This document shows positions 18,585-28,123 of a DNA stretch of 64,000 nt, piece by piece; the stretch's first letter is position 1; every line of letters begins with the position of its first letter. Source of the stretch: Gammaproteobacteria bacterium (lineage in GTDB: Bacteria; Pseudomonadota; Gammaproteobacteria; GRL18). Position numbers and translations under genes: made by a program. The notes beneath the pieces are model-generated. The model did not search any database. It was not told the origin of the DNA and saw nothing but the letters and a program-made list of their open reading frames with translations. The stretch is taken from contig JADGEK010000003.1 in the NCBI GenBank assembly GCA_016744395.1, forward strand, positions 45,204-109,203, given 5' to 3'.

Positions 18585-18764
18585 ATGGACATTTCTGGAG
18601 TACAAACAGCAGCCATCGCTTCAAATGTTGGTCAAAACGACGCTGCAGGTATTGCAGTGCTTAAAAAGGCTATGGATGTCCAAAAAGAATCTGCCCTGCA
18701 ACTCATTGAATCGATACCAGCACCATCAGGTAATACTGGCCATAATATCAATGTAAAAGTGTAA
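18585..18764 (+). CDS. YjfB-type putative motility protein
   Basis: A 59-residue protein beginning MDISGVQTAAIASNVGQ. The alignment-like features GIAVLKKAMDVQKESALQLIESIP and the C-terminal GHNINVKV are those of the YjfB_motility family (PF14070), small proteins in flagellar regulons. The chosen ATG has AGAGGA about 9 bases upstream; a start 21 bases earlier is possible but lies outside the family's usual N-terminus. The candidate sigma-28 promoter upstream agrees with a motility role. Confidence 0.75.
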   Translation: MDISGVQTAAIASNVGQNDAAGIAVLKKAMDVQKESALQLIESIPAPSGNTGHNINVKV

Positions 18765-18840
18765 AACAGTAGTACTAACGTTAAAGTTTGAATGTTGAAT
18801 TAAGGGCAAAAGCAAATAACTCAACATTTTTCATCCAGTA

Positions 18841-20397
18841 TTAGCCAAGTTTATTATCTGCCACATGGTATTTTGGATCTTCAATCACATTCACTTCGCA
18901 CAATTCACCCGCTTTACTTAACAAGCTCTTACACTCTGGACTCATATGTCTCAAGTGCAAACGTTTATGTGCACTTTCATAACGTTCGGCTAATGTATCA
19001 ATAGCTTCAATGGCAGAATGATCAGAAACACGAGAGTATTTAAATTCCACTACCACATCATCTGGATCATTTTTAGGATCAAACAAATCCTGGAAGTTCT
19101 GAACTGAGCCAAAAAACAATGGGCCATGTAATTCGTATACTTTAGAATCTTCATTATCACGAGTGATAACCACCGTAATGTGTTTTGCATGATTCCATGC
19201 GAACACAAGCGCAGCAATGATAACACCGATGAAAACAGCGATAGCCAGATTGTCAGTAATGACGGTAATGGCTGACACTGAGATGAGAATAAAGGCATCT
19301 GATTTTGGTATTCTTCCTAAAATACGAAAACTAGACCATTCGAATGTACCTATGACCACCATAAACATAACACCGACTAATGCTGCTAGAGGAATTTTTG
19401 AAATCAGCTCTGAAGCAAACATGATGAAGCTGAGTAAAAAAAGTGCTGCGGCAATGCCCGAGACACGACCTCGACCACCTGAATTGACATTGATCATAGA
19501 CTGACCAATCATCGCACAACCACCCATGCTACCAAAAAAGCCACTGGTGATGTTAGCAACCCCCTGCCCCACACACTCTTTATTACCGCGACCGCGAGTT
19601 TCAGTCATCTCATCAATCACTGTCAGTGTTAATAACGACTCAGTTAAACCGATGGCTGCAAAAGCCAGAGAATAAGGAAGGATAATAATCAACGTATCAA
19701 TGATTTCTGACGTTGTAGAGAACGGGATCATTGGTATGTGAAACTCAGGGAAACCACCTGCGATTGAAGCAATATCACCTACGGTGCGAGCAGGTAACCC
19801 AAGTGCGATGGCCAATATAGAAACCACTAAAATACCAGCAAGTGGTGCTGGTATTGCTTTAGTGTACTTAGGTAAGAAATGAATAATCATCATCGTCAGT
19901 GCAATTAAACCGAGCATTGTCCATAACAAACTGCCCTCCATCCAGACCAATGCTTCACCGCCCTGAGGATCTGGGATCTTGAACTGACCTATTTGAGCCA
20001 GAAAAATAACAATGGCCAATCCATTCACAAAACCCAGCATAACGGGATGTGGTACCAGTCGAATAAACTTACCCAAATGCAAGGCACCAAATAAAATTTG
20101 AATAATACCCATCAAAACCACAGCCGCAAAAAGATACTCAACACCATGAATGACGACCAGCCCCGTCATAATTACAGCCAGCGCCCCTGTCGCCCCAGAA
20201 ATCATACCTGGACGACCGCCAAACGTTGCTGTAATCAAGCCGACAATGAATGCCGCATATAAGCCGACCAGAGGATCAACCTGTGCCACAAAAGCAAAGG
20301 CAATGGCTTCAGGAACCAGTGCCAGGGCAACGGTCAGGCCTGAAAGAATTTCAGTTTTAATATTACAAGGCTGCTCTTTAGGGCAAAGGTCAATCAT
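18841..20397 (-). CDS. SulP family anion transporter with STAS domain
   Basis: About 518 residues from the ATG at 20397. A membrane part of 12-14 segments begins ILSGLTVALALVPEAIAFAF, and includes GGRPGMISGATGALAVIMTGL and GSMGGCAMIGQSMINVNSGG. A C-terminal STAS domain follows (about 425-515) with YSRVSDHSAIEAI, the usual regulatory-serine region. SulP proteins move sulfate, bicarbonate or other anions, often with sodium or protons. The substrate cannot be assigned; bicarbonate uptake would suit an autotroph. An upstream GTG at 20451 adds 18 residues; neither start has a clear ribosome site. Confidence 0.85.
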   Translation of the reverse strand: MIDLCPKEQPCNIKTEILSGLTVALALVPEAIAFAFVAQVDPLVGLYAAFIVGLITATFGGRPGMISGATGALAVIMTGLVVIHGVEYLFAAVVLMGIIQILFGALHLGKFIRLVPHPVMLGFVNGLAIVIFLAQIGQFKIPDPQGGEALVWMEGSLLWTMLGLIALTMMIIHFLPKYTKAIPAPLAGILVVSILAIALGLPARTVGDIASIAGGFPEFHIPMIPFSTTSEIIDTLIIILPYSLAFAAIGLTESLLTLTVIDEMTETRGRGNKECVGQGVANITSGFFGSMGGCAMIGQSMINVNSGGRGRVSGIAAALFLLSFIMFASELISKIPLAALVGVMFMVVIGTFEWSSFRILGRIPKSDAFILISVSAITVITDNLAIAVFIGVIIAALVFAWNHAKHITVVITRDNEDSKVYELHGPLFFGSVQNFQDLFDPKNDPDDVVVEFKYSRVSDHSAIEAIDTLAERYESAHKRLHLRHMSPECKSLLSKAGELCEVNVIEDPKYHVADNKLG

Positions 20398-20585
20398 AGA
20401 AGATCCAGAGAAAAATGAGTAAAGATAAGTGTTCTTATTGAAAATAAACACAAAAAAAAGGAGCTGTATTATACATAAATTATTGTTTTTATTCTAGTAA
20501 AGAACTCAAAACAAAAAGAAAATATAACCACATTTTTTCTATAATTTGAGATGTTCGAAATAAAGTTACAAGTTTTTAACTCATT

Positions 20586-20720
20586 TATACCCAATTTAAG
20601 GGCAGTTCGAATATTTAATTTTACTTACATCTAATAATATCAAAGACAATGTTTTTATAAAAAAGAGAAGTCAACCTGCTGGGACCAACCGCATGCATCA
20701 ATACGAACGCATTGGGTATA
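20586..20720. repeat. Inverted pair of 10-bp sequences bounding a 135-bp gene-free segment
   Basis: TATACCCAAT (20586-20595) and ATTGGGTATA (20711-20720) are exact inverted copies. Further inward GTTCGAATATT and CAATACGAAC are loosely complementary. The layout resembles a small non-autonomous element, but I see no clear target-site duplication and no second copy. It lies in the 416-base gap 20398-20813, which otherwise holds only the leader of the SulP gene. Confidence 0.3.
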
Positions 20721-20813
20721 TAGCAAAAGAAATTGTCACTTTTTAATCAATTGCCTTTCAATAACGGCGAAGAAATGAAACACCTCAAAATATTCATTAT
20801 GTCAGTGATGAAA

Positions 20814-22610
20814 TTAGCAGACCTGATTTCGACCATTTTCTTTTGCCTGGTACATACGATGATCGGCCAATTTAATCAAATCATCAATAGAGTCTAGGTT
20901 TTCTGACATTTCTGCAACACCCAGACTAATTGTAAATGATAGCTTACCTTGAGAGGTCGATAATACCAGTTTTTCAATATTTTCCCGTAAACGTTCCGCT
21001 AACAAAAGTGCTTCTGAGCGACCCTGTTCGGGAAGTAAAATAGTAAATTCTTCCCCCCCCCAGCGGGCAGACACATCCCCTTTACGAATTATTTTTTGTA
21101 TCATGTCAGCCGTTATTATGATGACCTCATCACCGATACTATGACCATATTGATCATTAATTTTTTTAAAATTATCAATATCCAAAAGAATACCTGATAT
21201 TTTTTTTTGATAACGCTGACTATTATAAAGGACTGTTTTACTCTGCTCATAAAATGCCCTCCTATTAAAAATACCTGTCAATGGATCCAGTCGAGCTAAT
21301 TTTTCAGCAGTCAATTTCTCAGATTGGAGAATTCTGAATTGTTCAGCCAAAGCAATTGACAATAAAATCACATCAATAGACACTCCAATCTCAATGGCTC
21401 TATAAGAGATTTCATAATAAGGAATAACCCCAAAAACAGTCATCGCAGTAACAATGGAACCAATTAAAGATGCAGTGGTCGCAACCAGAAAGAACCGCAC
21501 ATCATTCGGTGCATATTTCAGACTGAAGAGGGTGAGAACAAAACTGAAAATTGAGAAGAAAATAACCAGGCCTATTGCCAAAATGACAGAAATGGATTGC
21601 CATTTTAAAATAAACAAAATGAGCTGGATAATCAAAAGAGCCAGACTACCAGTCAAAACAGTAGAAAAAATTCGTGGAAATAATCGATGTGTCTTTAAAA
21701 ATAAAAAAGTAAATATAATTCCGCTAATGGAATACAAAGTAATTAGAAAAGGATTCATCCAGTGCTGCCACAAAGGATTTTCAGGCCAAAATATAAAAAA
21801 AGCATGTCCAGTATAAGATTGATTCATTAGAACAAACATTGCAAGGTGAATCACATAATACAAGTAACGTAATAATCGAAGTTGAATATACAGGATAAAA
21901 TTATATAAAAGTAAAGCCGTAACAACACCGTATAGCAATCCATAACTATACCCATTAAACATATCCCTAAATGATGAATCATCTATTGTGCCCAAAAAGA
22001 TGGGCAAAACCATAGGATCGGGTGTTTCAACCCGGATAAAAAGTTGGCTAATACCCTGCGTATAATCATGATCAAAAGCAAAAAAGCGATGTGGAACATC
22101 ACGTGAGTCAAAGGGGTATGAATCACCAAGATGGGCTTGTTGGAGCAAGTGATCATTTTTCAGAACATAAATATCTATTTTATCGAGCCATGAATTTTCA
22201 ATGATTAAACGACGCATCATATTTTGAGTATCAACATTATTGACTTCTGCCACTAACCATCGTGGAGAAATGCCAATACCTAAACTCAGTACTTCATTTT
22301 CCACTGAAGAAAATTTATTTTGCTCATACGCTTGTCTCGCTTGTGTCAGAGTCAGGGGATTATTATCTTCTTTAAGAACAACAAAATATTGACCAATAAC
22401 CCCACTGTCATTATTAATCATTAACATTGGTGCTTGTTCAGCTTGAGCAGTTGAGCAGAGTAATAAATGAATGATCAATAGAGTAACGACTGAAAAGCTG
22501 GATAGAGAGAAAGACAGAGTGATGTAACGAATTAAGTCAGTAAAAGGGATTGATTTATTCTTTGATCGTGCACCTGACATTAAAAGCATTTGATTATACT
22601 GCTCAACCAA
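20814..22610 (-). CDS. Diguanylate cyclase with 7TMR-DISM sensor
   Basis: A 598-residue membrane protein. An N-terminal hydrophobic segment (about 33-55) is followed by a periplasmic DISMED2-like domain (about 65-210) ending VRVETPDPMVLPIFLG. Seven membrane segments of the 7TMR-DISM type occupy about 225-420, and a GGDEF domain fills the rest. The catalytic loop reads RWGGEEF, an active variant, with RKGD five residues earlier forming an inhibitory I-site. LDIDNFKKINDQYGH is the expected metal and substrate motif. It should make c-di-GMP in response to an external, possibly carbohydrate, ligand. Confidence 0.92.
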   Translation of the reverse strand: MVEQYNQMLLMSGARSKNKSIPFTDLIRYITLSFSLSSFSVVTLLIIHLLLCSTAQAEQAPMLMINNDSGVIGQYFVVLKEDNNPLTLTQARQAYEQNKFSSVENEVLSLGIGISPRWLVAEVNNVDTQNMMRRLIIENSWLDKIDIYVLKNDHLLQQAHLGDSYPFDSRDVPHRFFAFDHDYTQGISQLFIRVETPDPMVLPIFLGTIDDSSFRDMFNGYSYGLLYGVVTALLLYNFILYIQLRLLRYLYYVIHLAMFVLMNQSYTGHAFFIFWPENPLWQHWMNPFLITLYSISGIIFTFLFLKTHRLFPRIFSTVLTGSLALLIIQLILFILKWQSISVILAIGLVIFFSIFSFVLTLFSLKYAPNDVRFFLVATTASLIGSIVTAMTVFGVIPYYEISYRAIEIGVSIDVILLSIALAEQFRILQSEKLTAEKLARLDPLTGIFNRRAFYEQSKTVLYNSQRYQKKISGILLDIDNFKKINDQYGHSIGDEVIIITADMIQKIIRKGDVSARWGGEEFTILLPEQGRSEALLLAERLRENIEKLVLSTSQGKLSFTISLGVAEMSENLDSIDDLIKLADHRMYQAKENGRNQVC

Positions 22611-22753
22611 CTTAACAATCCTAGTTCATAATAAAAACATACTTAGAGGATAGTCGATAAGTGCTTTTTTGTCATGCTATATGGTGAACACAGATCTATA
22701 TACGGACTGTTCTTATATAAGATATTTATAAACCTCTTTTGGGAGACAAATAA

Positions 22754-23926
22754 TTAACTTAATTGCAGCTGAACCATTCTGACCCAATAACTCACACCAA
22801 TCGTTAATACCTCATCATTAAAATTATAATAAGGATTATGTAAAGATGCACTATCCCCATTACCAATTGAGACATAGCAACCTTTTGACTCATTTAATAA
22901 AAAAGAAAAATCTTCAGATCCCATACTCGGTGGGTAGTCACAAACAATATTACCATTGCCAACTACATCCATCGCAGCCAGTACCGCATGTTCAGTTTCA
23001 ATATCACTATTGATCGTAGAAGGGTAACGTTTTTGGTAATCAATTTCTGCCGCTGCACCATAAGCGTCACAAATGGATTGAACCATTTGTTCCAATTGCG
23101 TGATCACTTTTTCCTGTACCCTATGATTAAAGGTTCTAACCGTACCTGACAAGCAGGCGGATTCTGGAATGACATTATAACTATCACCCGCATGCATACG
23201 AGTGATGGAAACCACAACCGCATCTTGAGGATTACATTGACGTGAGCTAATATTTTGCAGCGCAGTGATGACATGACCAGCAATCACAATGGGATCAATG
23301 GTATTTTGAGGGGCAGCCGCATGCCCCCCTTTACCATTAATTTGAATATCAAACACATCATACGCAGCCATTACAGGACCACTGCGAATAGCGAACTTAC
23401 CAACTTCCAGGCCTGGCCAGTTATGCATGCCATAAATAGCATCAATTGGGTATTTTTTAAAAAACCCCTCCTCAACAAAGACTCGCCCCCCTCCTTCATT
23501 TTCTTCTGCAGGTTGAAAAACAAAATAAACCGTGCCATTAAAGTCCAAGTTTGTGGATAAGTACTGAGCAGCTCCCAGTAGCATGGTCGTGTGGCCATCA
23601 TGGCCACAGGCATGCATCATGCCCGAGTGAGTTGAGCAATAGGCAACACCTGTTTTTTCAACAATCGGTAACGCATCTAAATCCGCTCTTAAGGCAATTG
23701 CTTTGTTATCTGTCCTGGTTTTGTTCGTCAACTTACCCGTCAAAGAACCAATAACACCCGTACCTGCCATTCTTGGGTGTACAGTGACCCCAAAGGAAGC
23801 CAGCTTTTGTTCCACAAATTGTGCTGTTTTTTCTTCATCAAAAGCAATTTCCGGAATAGAATGCAGCTCATGACGCCATTTTTTAAGCTCATCTTTATTA
23901 CTCACAATTTGTTCAATTAAAGGCAT
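22754..23926 (-). CDS. M20D family amidohydrolase
   Basis: A 390-residue metallopeptidase-fold amidohydrolase of the hippurate / N-acyl-amino-acid hydrolase type. Metal-site motifs are visible: MHACGHDGHTTMLLGAA with Cys and His ligands, QPAEENEGGG with the Glu-Glu pair, GMHNWPG, and the late ligand His in SASLHNPYY. The dimerisation insert starts INGKGGHAAAPQNTIDPI. It should cleave an N-acyl or N-acetyl amino acid; the substrate is not predictable. Three bases separate it from the small membrane gene upstream, so the two form an operon. Confidence 0.9.
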   Translation of the reverse strand: MPLIEQIVSNKDELKKWRHELHSIPEIAFDEEKTAQFVEQKLASFGVTVHPRMAGTGVIGSLTGKLTNKTRTDNKAIALRADLDALPIVEKTGVAYCSTHSGMMHACGHDGHTTMLLGAAQYLSTNLDFNGTVYFVFQPAEENEGGGRVFVEEGFFKKYPIDAIYGMHNWPGLEVGKFAIRSGPVMAAYDVFDIQINGKGGHAAAPQNTIDPIVIAGHVITALQNISSRQCNPQDAVVVSITRMHAGDSYNVIPESACLSGTVRTFNHRVQEKVITQLEQMVQSICDAYGAAAEIDYQKRYPSTINSDIETEHAVLAAMDVVGNGNIVCDYPPSMGSEDFSFLLNESKGCYVSIGNGDSASLHNPYYNFNDEVLTIGVSYWVRMVQLQLS

Positions 23927-23929
23927 AGT

Positions 23930-24301
23930 CTACTGCTCATCGTTTAAGCTCGTGATTCGAGACAAGCCCCAAATCCCAATCGTGGTTCCAAATGGAAATA
24001 GTACCCACAAAATCATGGGTTCAGCGCTACTTACTATCATCAGTTTATCTAAAAATATTGAAATTGCAGCAATAATGCCAAGTAAAATTTGAAAACCCGA
24101 AGCAAATTGTATGGTTCTCCGTTGCAGATGAATCGTAGAGATTTTTCCCATGAGTCCAAAACAGCTGAGAAAACCAATAATGTAAATTAGCCAAAATGGC
24201 ATGCTGGAACCACTGACCACCAAGCCAAAACTAATGAATAATAGAGCAATACCACTGGCCATTGCCAGCAGTAATAGGAATAAGGCAAAAAGATAAAACA
24301 C
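23930..24301 (-). CDS. Small four-helix membrane protein
   Basis: A 123-residue protein with four hydrophobic segments (about 3-25, 36-52, 67-85, 93-112) and short polar loops (KISTIHLQRRTIQF). I do not recognise the family. Its stop is three bases from the start of the amidohydrolase, so the two are co-transcribed. ATATCCTCC upstream reads as AGGAGG on this strand, a strong ribosome site about 8 bases before the ATG. Confidence 0.65.
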   Translation of the reverse strand: MFYLFALFLLLLAMASGIALLFISFGLVVSGSSMPFWLIYIIGFLSCFGLMGKISTIHLQRRTIQFASGFQILLGIIAAISIFLDKLMIVSSAEPMILWVLFPFGTTIGIWGLSRITSLNDEQ

Positions 24302-24361
24302 ATATCCTCCTAAATAATCGTTTAAGTTGCAGTCAGCTAAAATGTCATGGCTTGCTGAACG

Positions 24362-24871
24362 CTATTTATTTTTTCTGCTTTGTTTTAATTTAAAATCAAT
24401 GAGTACTTTCACCTTTTCAGCGCTGCTTTCATCCAGCTCTGAAAAATTGAGTGTTATTAACTTATGTGTCTGGCCAGACTCATTGACAGATAAAATTATT
24501 TTTTGCTTTTTCAGGTATTCAACTTGCTGAATATCAGTCCACTTTATTTTTTCATTAAACTGTTTAATATTAAATACGATAATACCATCTTTATTCATAA
24601 CAACCTTATAAACATAAAAATTGATTCCACCAACAAGAAATATAAAACTAACGGTAAATAAGACGCCAGGCATAAAACTGTGCTTTTGTTTTTTTTTGAG
24701 CTGACTCCTCCAGTTTTTACTCACAAAGAAAAGCAAAAGTCCTGATATGAGTAATGAAGCCATCCAGATAGGTGAATATTTAATAATAAATTGATCAGGC
24801 AGTATCAAAAGTTCCATTTTCTTTGGGCTTTGCTCACTATGTTTTTTCCAGAATATAAAAAAGGGTTTCAT
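24362..24871 (-). CDS. Hypothetical two-span membrane protein
   Basis: From the ATG at 24871, about 169 residues. Two transmembrane segments (around SPIWMASLLISGLLLFFVS and PGVLFTVSFIFLVGGINF) precede a C-terminal soluble part of about 80 residues (MNKDGIIVFNIKQFNEKIKWTDIQQVEYLK) that reads like a small bacterial PH-type domain. The frame is open 14 codons further upstream to 24913, and the start is uncertain. Function unknown. Confidence 0.5.
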   Translation of the reverse strand: MKPFFIFWKKHSEQSPKKMELLILPDQFIIKYSPIWMASLLISGLLLFFVSKNWRSQLKKKQKHSFMPGVLFTVSFIFLVGGINFYVYKVVMNKDGIIVFNIKQFNEKIKWTDIQQVEYLKKQKIILSVNESGQTHKLITLNFSELDESSAEKVKVLIDFKLKQSRKNK

Positions 24872-25035
24872 AATAATTTTTATGTTGCTTATAATAGCAT
24901 ATCTATACCCCATTTTTTCATCATTAGCTCGCTTGAAACTAAGAAAAATAGCTCTGCAAAATTTTTTTATAGAGTCTTTTTATTCTATTAATTTTAAGAT
25001 AAAATCCATTCAAATTTATTATTTGGAATCGAAAA

Positions 25036-25461
25036 ATGCTCGACTTTATTTTTTTCCACGAAATACCTGTACAAAAATTTCAACACTTCCTTGATTCAGA
25101 AAAAATTCCTTATGAAAATGACACTGAGTTTCAGGCATCAGTCGAAGAAACAGGCTTTACCATTAGCATCAGTGATGAGTACGATTTAAAGATCATAGAA
25201 AAGATTGAAGATTATTATGATGAAATGATGGATTTAAACGCTGAACTCATTTCCGAAGGAGAAGAGGAAAGAGAGGGTGAGATTGAAAATGCAGGTATCA
25301 GTGTTAATTTAGCTGATGGTAGTACAGTGCTTGCCGATGTTGATCCAAACCTCATTTATAAATTATCAGAAGCACTCACACCCAACGAAATACTAGAGCT
25401 TATCAATGCCATTGCCAGTGCAGTCGAAAATCCTGACAAGCGAGCACTGTGCAAAAGATAA
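25036..25461 (+). CDS. Conserved hypothetical acidic protein
   Basis: A 141-residue soluble protein, strongly acidic in the middle (ELISEGEEEREGEIE). The N-terminal half (FHEIPVQKFQHFLDSEKIPYEND) looks like an alpha-beta fold. The C-terminal half is a helical segment (NLIYKLSEALTPNEILELINAIASAVENP). I do not recognise a named family. It is convergent with the GAF gene, 17 bases away. Confidence 0.65.
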   Translation: MLDFIFFHEIPVQKFQHFLDSEKIPYENDTEFQASVEETGFTISISDEYDLKIIEKIEDYYDEMMDLNAELISEGEEEREGEIENAGISVNLADGSTVLADVDPNLIYKLSEALTPNEILELINAIASAVENPDKRALCKR

Positions 25462-25478
25462 AAATTGTAACTCAACGC

Positions 25479-26078
25479 TTAATTCGACTTGATTGATTTA
25501 AACAAGGCCTTTTGTTTGTCAATTAAAATTTTTGATGATAAAGTAAAAGCCGTCTGCAACACAAATAAATCCACTAAGTCTTTATCATTATCATTAAACA
25601 CTCGAATTTGATCGTCACTGTCTTTGGCATTAATGAGTTGAATCACACCAATAATCTTTTTTTCAAAATCTAAAATCGGAACAGTTAATACGGAATGGGT
25701 TCGATAACCTGTTTTTTCATCAAATGCCCGAGTACCCGAAAAATTATAAGAATCTTCATCATAGATATCATCAATCAATATGCTTTTTTCTAACAAAACA
25801 CAATTGACCACTACCATCGAGGCATTAGCAACGCCGTCTTTATGGATAGGAATGCTTGGAAAATCGATATCAGGTGCCACTTTATTAATATCCAATGAAT
25901 GATTCAACACCACCTCAAATTTCAGCATTTGGTTTTCATAAATAGAATACAATGTGCCTGCATCTGCACGGGTCAGATTCATTGCCCCCTCAACAACAAT
26001 CGCTAATTGAGTTTGTAAATCTGTCTCTCTGGACAGTTTCGTTGAAATTTGGTTAAAAATTACTGTGCTATTAGACAT
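25479..26078 (-). CDS. GAF domain protein
   Basis: About 199 residues, essentially one GAF domain: TDLQTQLAIVVEGAMNLTRADAGTLYSI, then LTVPILDFEKKIIGVIQLINA, and a closing helix with DLVDLFVLQTAFTLSS. GAF domains bind small ligands such as cyclic nucleotides or haem and usually sit with an output domain; none is fused here. The ATG at 26078 is chosen because a GGA-containing site precedes it and the earlier 13 codons are unlike the family. Confidence 0.8.
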   Translation of the reverse strand: MSNSTVIFNQISTKLSRETDLQTQLAIVVEGAMNLTRADAGTLYSIYENQMLKFEVVLNHSLDINKVAPDIDFPSIPIHKDGVANASMVVVNCVLLEKSILIDDIYDEDSYNFSGTRAFDEKTGYRTHSVLTVPILDFEKKIIGVIQLINAKDSDDQIRVFNDNDKDLVDLFVLQTAFTLSSKILIDKQKALFKSIKSN

Positions 26079-26264
26079 TTTTCCGTCCGTGCTTGTTATT
26101 CGGATACCCATCCCCATTTATAGTGTAACAGATGCTCAACGAGGTCTGTTATAAATAAATGATCGGATTGCTAAGTCGATCACTCAATTGGCCTAAAGAT
26201 TCATTCAAAACAATGAGTAAATTTTTTTGCCTAACCAATATTGCTTAATTAAAAGGATATTTTT

Positions 26265-26738
26265 ATGAACACATTTGATTTTTCACCCCTATTTCGCTCA
26301 GCAGTTGGCTTTGACCACCTTTATTCAAAACTGGATAATGCAACACGTACAGCCCAGAGTCAGCCCAGTTATCCACCTTATAATATAGAACTCATCGATG
26401 AAGACAGCTATCGCATCACGATGGCACTCGCAGGTTTTGAAGAATCTGACCTTAACATCGAGACTGAAAATAATGTTCTGACAATTACCGGACAACAAAA
26501 AGAACAAACAGAATCACGCCAATACTTGCATCAGGGCATTGCTGCACGCAGCTTTGAACATCGCTTTCAACTGGCCGAACACGTTACAGTCACTGGGGCA
26601 AATTTAGTCCATGGCTTGCTCAACATTGAATTAGTCAGAGAAATACCTGAAGCAATGAAAGCACATACCATTTCTATAAGCACATCAGCCGATGCCAATA
26701 AAAACAAACTAAAAGACGCATCAATAAAAGCGGCTTAA
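26265..26738 (+). CDS. Hsp20 / alpha-crystallin small heat shock protein
   Basis: A 157-residue IbpA-type chaperone that holds unfolding proteins for refolding by other chaperones. The alpha-crystallin domain spans about 38-130, with YNIELIDEDSYRITMALAGFEESDLNIE and the closing GLLNIELVREIPE containing the I/V-x-I/L tail-like contact. AAGGA lies about 9 bases before the ATG. I could not see a sigma-32 promoter or convincing ROSE-type thermometer in the short leader. A strong terminator follows. Confidence 0.93.
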   Translation: MNTFDFSPLFRSAVGFDHLYSKLDNATRTAQSQPSYPPYNIELIDEDSYRITMALAGFEESDLNIETENNVLTITGQQKEQTESRQYLHQGIAARSFEHRFQLAEHVTVTGANLVHGLLNIELVREIPEAMKAHTISISTSADANKNKLKDASIKAA

Positions 26739-26755
26739 TATTATCAGTGTAAACA

Positions 26756-26783
26756 AAAAAAGGGAGCTTTAGCTCCCTTTTTT
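26756..26783 (+). terminator. Strong intrinsic terminator after hsp20
   Basis: AAAAAAGGGAGCT pairs exactly with AGCTCCCTTTTTT around a two-base loop; the GC core is GGGAGCT/AGCTCCC and six T follow. The A-tract makes it able to work in both directions. Confidence 0.9.
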
Positions 26784-26898
26784 GTGAAAGTTCATTAGCA
26801 AAACCTTTCGTTAAACACTTTCCTATTGAAAGAAAGCATGAGATTTACAGGTCATATTATTAAAGGACATTATGATCAATTAATTTTCGAAACACACA

Positions 26899-27516
26899 AT
26901 GCATATAATCAAACTTTCACAATGTCTGACAACTTTAGTATTACTGCTCTACTCTATAACATCATCCTTGGCAGAGTCCCCTTCATCACAGACCGTAATG
27001 GTACTCGGCGATAGTTTGAGTAGTGGCTACCAAATAAAACAGGGTAAAAACTGGGTCAGCCTTTTGCAGCAATGCATTAACAATATGCATGAAGATGTAC
27101 TTATCATAAATGAGAGCATTGAGAATGACACTACGTCCAGCAGTATAAAGCGTTTTCCAGAATCACTCACTGCTTATCAACCCGATGTGGTCATAATTGC
27201 CTTAGGTACAAACGACCAACTGACTCATATGAGCAACAGTGATACGATAAACAATTTGCAACAGATGATTCACTTAAGTCAACAAAATGATGCCCAGGTA
27301 TTATTAATAGGTTCACCAATTCACACGATCAAACAACAGCAATTGTTCAAAGAACTGTCTCTGCAAAAGAACATCCCTTTTATCAAAAATCTCTACATGG
27401 AATTAGAAAAAGACTCTACAGACCTTATGAGTGATGAATTACATGCCAATACACAGGCACAACAAACCATTATGAACACCATCTGGAAACAGCTCTTTCC
27501 TATTCTGGGCCTATAA
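26899..27516 (+). CDS. tesA: TesA-like SGNH esterase / lysophospholipase
   Basis: A 205-residue periplasmic SGNH hydrolase. A signal peptide (about 1-25) precedes block I VLGDSLSSGY with Ser39, block III GTND and block V DELHAN with the Asp-His pair. These match TesA (acyl-CoA thioesterase I, arylesterase, lysophospholipase L1). The family usually has the ABC exporter ybbA divergently beside it; it is absent here. No strong ribosome site precedes the ATG. Confidence 0.85.
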   Translation: MHIIKLSQCLTTLVLLLYSITSSLAESPSSQTVMVLGDSLSSGYQIKQGKNWVSLLQQCINNMHEDVLIINESIENDTTSSSIKRFPESLTAYQPDVVIIALGTNDQLTHMSNSDTINNLQQMIHLSQQNDAQVLLIGSPIHTIKQQQLFKELSLQKNIPFIKNLYMELEKDSTDLMSDELHANTQAQQTIMNTIWKQLFPILGL

Positions 27517-27599
27517 ATCATCGTCAAACTGACCAAAATCATCCGTTGAAATAGAGCAGAAAAATAACTCAACCCACGATGGGTTAACGTATTTTATAA

Positions 27600-27887
27600 T
27601 TAATCACAGTCATCATCCTCAGCATAGGCATGCCCACCATCTTGAGACTCCACAATCGTGTCAACAAACATCATCGTTTCAATACGATTAAACTGGGTGT
27701 CCATGGCAGTATGGATGGTTTTATTTCTCACTCGTGAGTAAATAATCACTTGTTCTGGATTGCCTCCGGAGCCAGGAGGATTGAGCAATATTTCTTCTTC
27801 AATTTTACTGAATTCAGGTTCAGCAAATACTGCGGAAAAAGAACAACAAAATAATGATGCACCACATAGAAATTGGCTGCAATTCAT
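27600..27887 (-). CDS. Small exported hypothetical protein
   Basis: A 95-residue protein with a signal peptide ending near AVFAEP (about 18-24) and an acidic C-terminus (AYAEDDDCD). The middle part RNKTIHTAMDTQFNRIETMMFVDTI has no family I recognise. AGGA lies about 9 bases before the ATG, supporting expression. It is divergent from the rubredoxin gene. Confidence 0.6.
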   Translation of the reverse strand: MNCSQFLCGASLFCCSFSAVFAEPEFSKIEEEILLNPPGSGGNPEQVIIYSRVRNKTIHTAMDTQFNRIETMMFVDTIVESQDGGHAYAEDDDCD

Positions 27888-28051
27888 GATATTTATCCTG
27901 TTCTTTATAGAATGTGTATTTAATGTAGTACAAAAAATTGATCTAAATTGATTTTTTGTAGGTGTTTTCCAATTTTTATTGTAGGATTTTTCTTAAAATC
28001 AGAGGTAAGTTTGAACAGAAATATGCGATTAATTCACAATTTGTTTTCATT

Positions 28052-28080
28052 TTGACAATTCATTAAAATCAATTTAGAAT
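28052..28080 (+). promoter_or_regulatory. Sigma-70 promoter for rubredoxin
   Basis: TTGACA (28052-28057, perfect), a 17-base spacer and TAGAAT (28075-28080, 5 of 6). Transcription would begin about 35 bases before the rubredoxin ATG. Confidence 0.75.
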
Positions 28081-28123
28081 ACTTTAGTATAACACTTGGT
28101 TATTATTATTTTTGGAGTTTTTT

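Noticed and set aside
18416-18664. An 82-codon frame before the YjfB-type gene
   Set aside because: It overlaps the YjfB-type coding region in another frame and contains the candidate sigma-28 promoter; no ribosome site.
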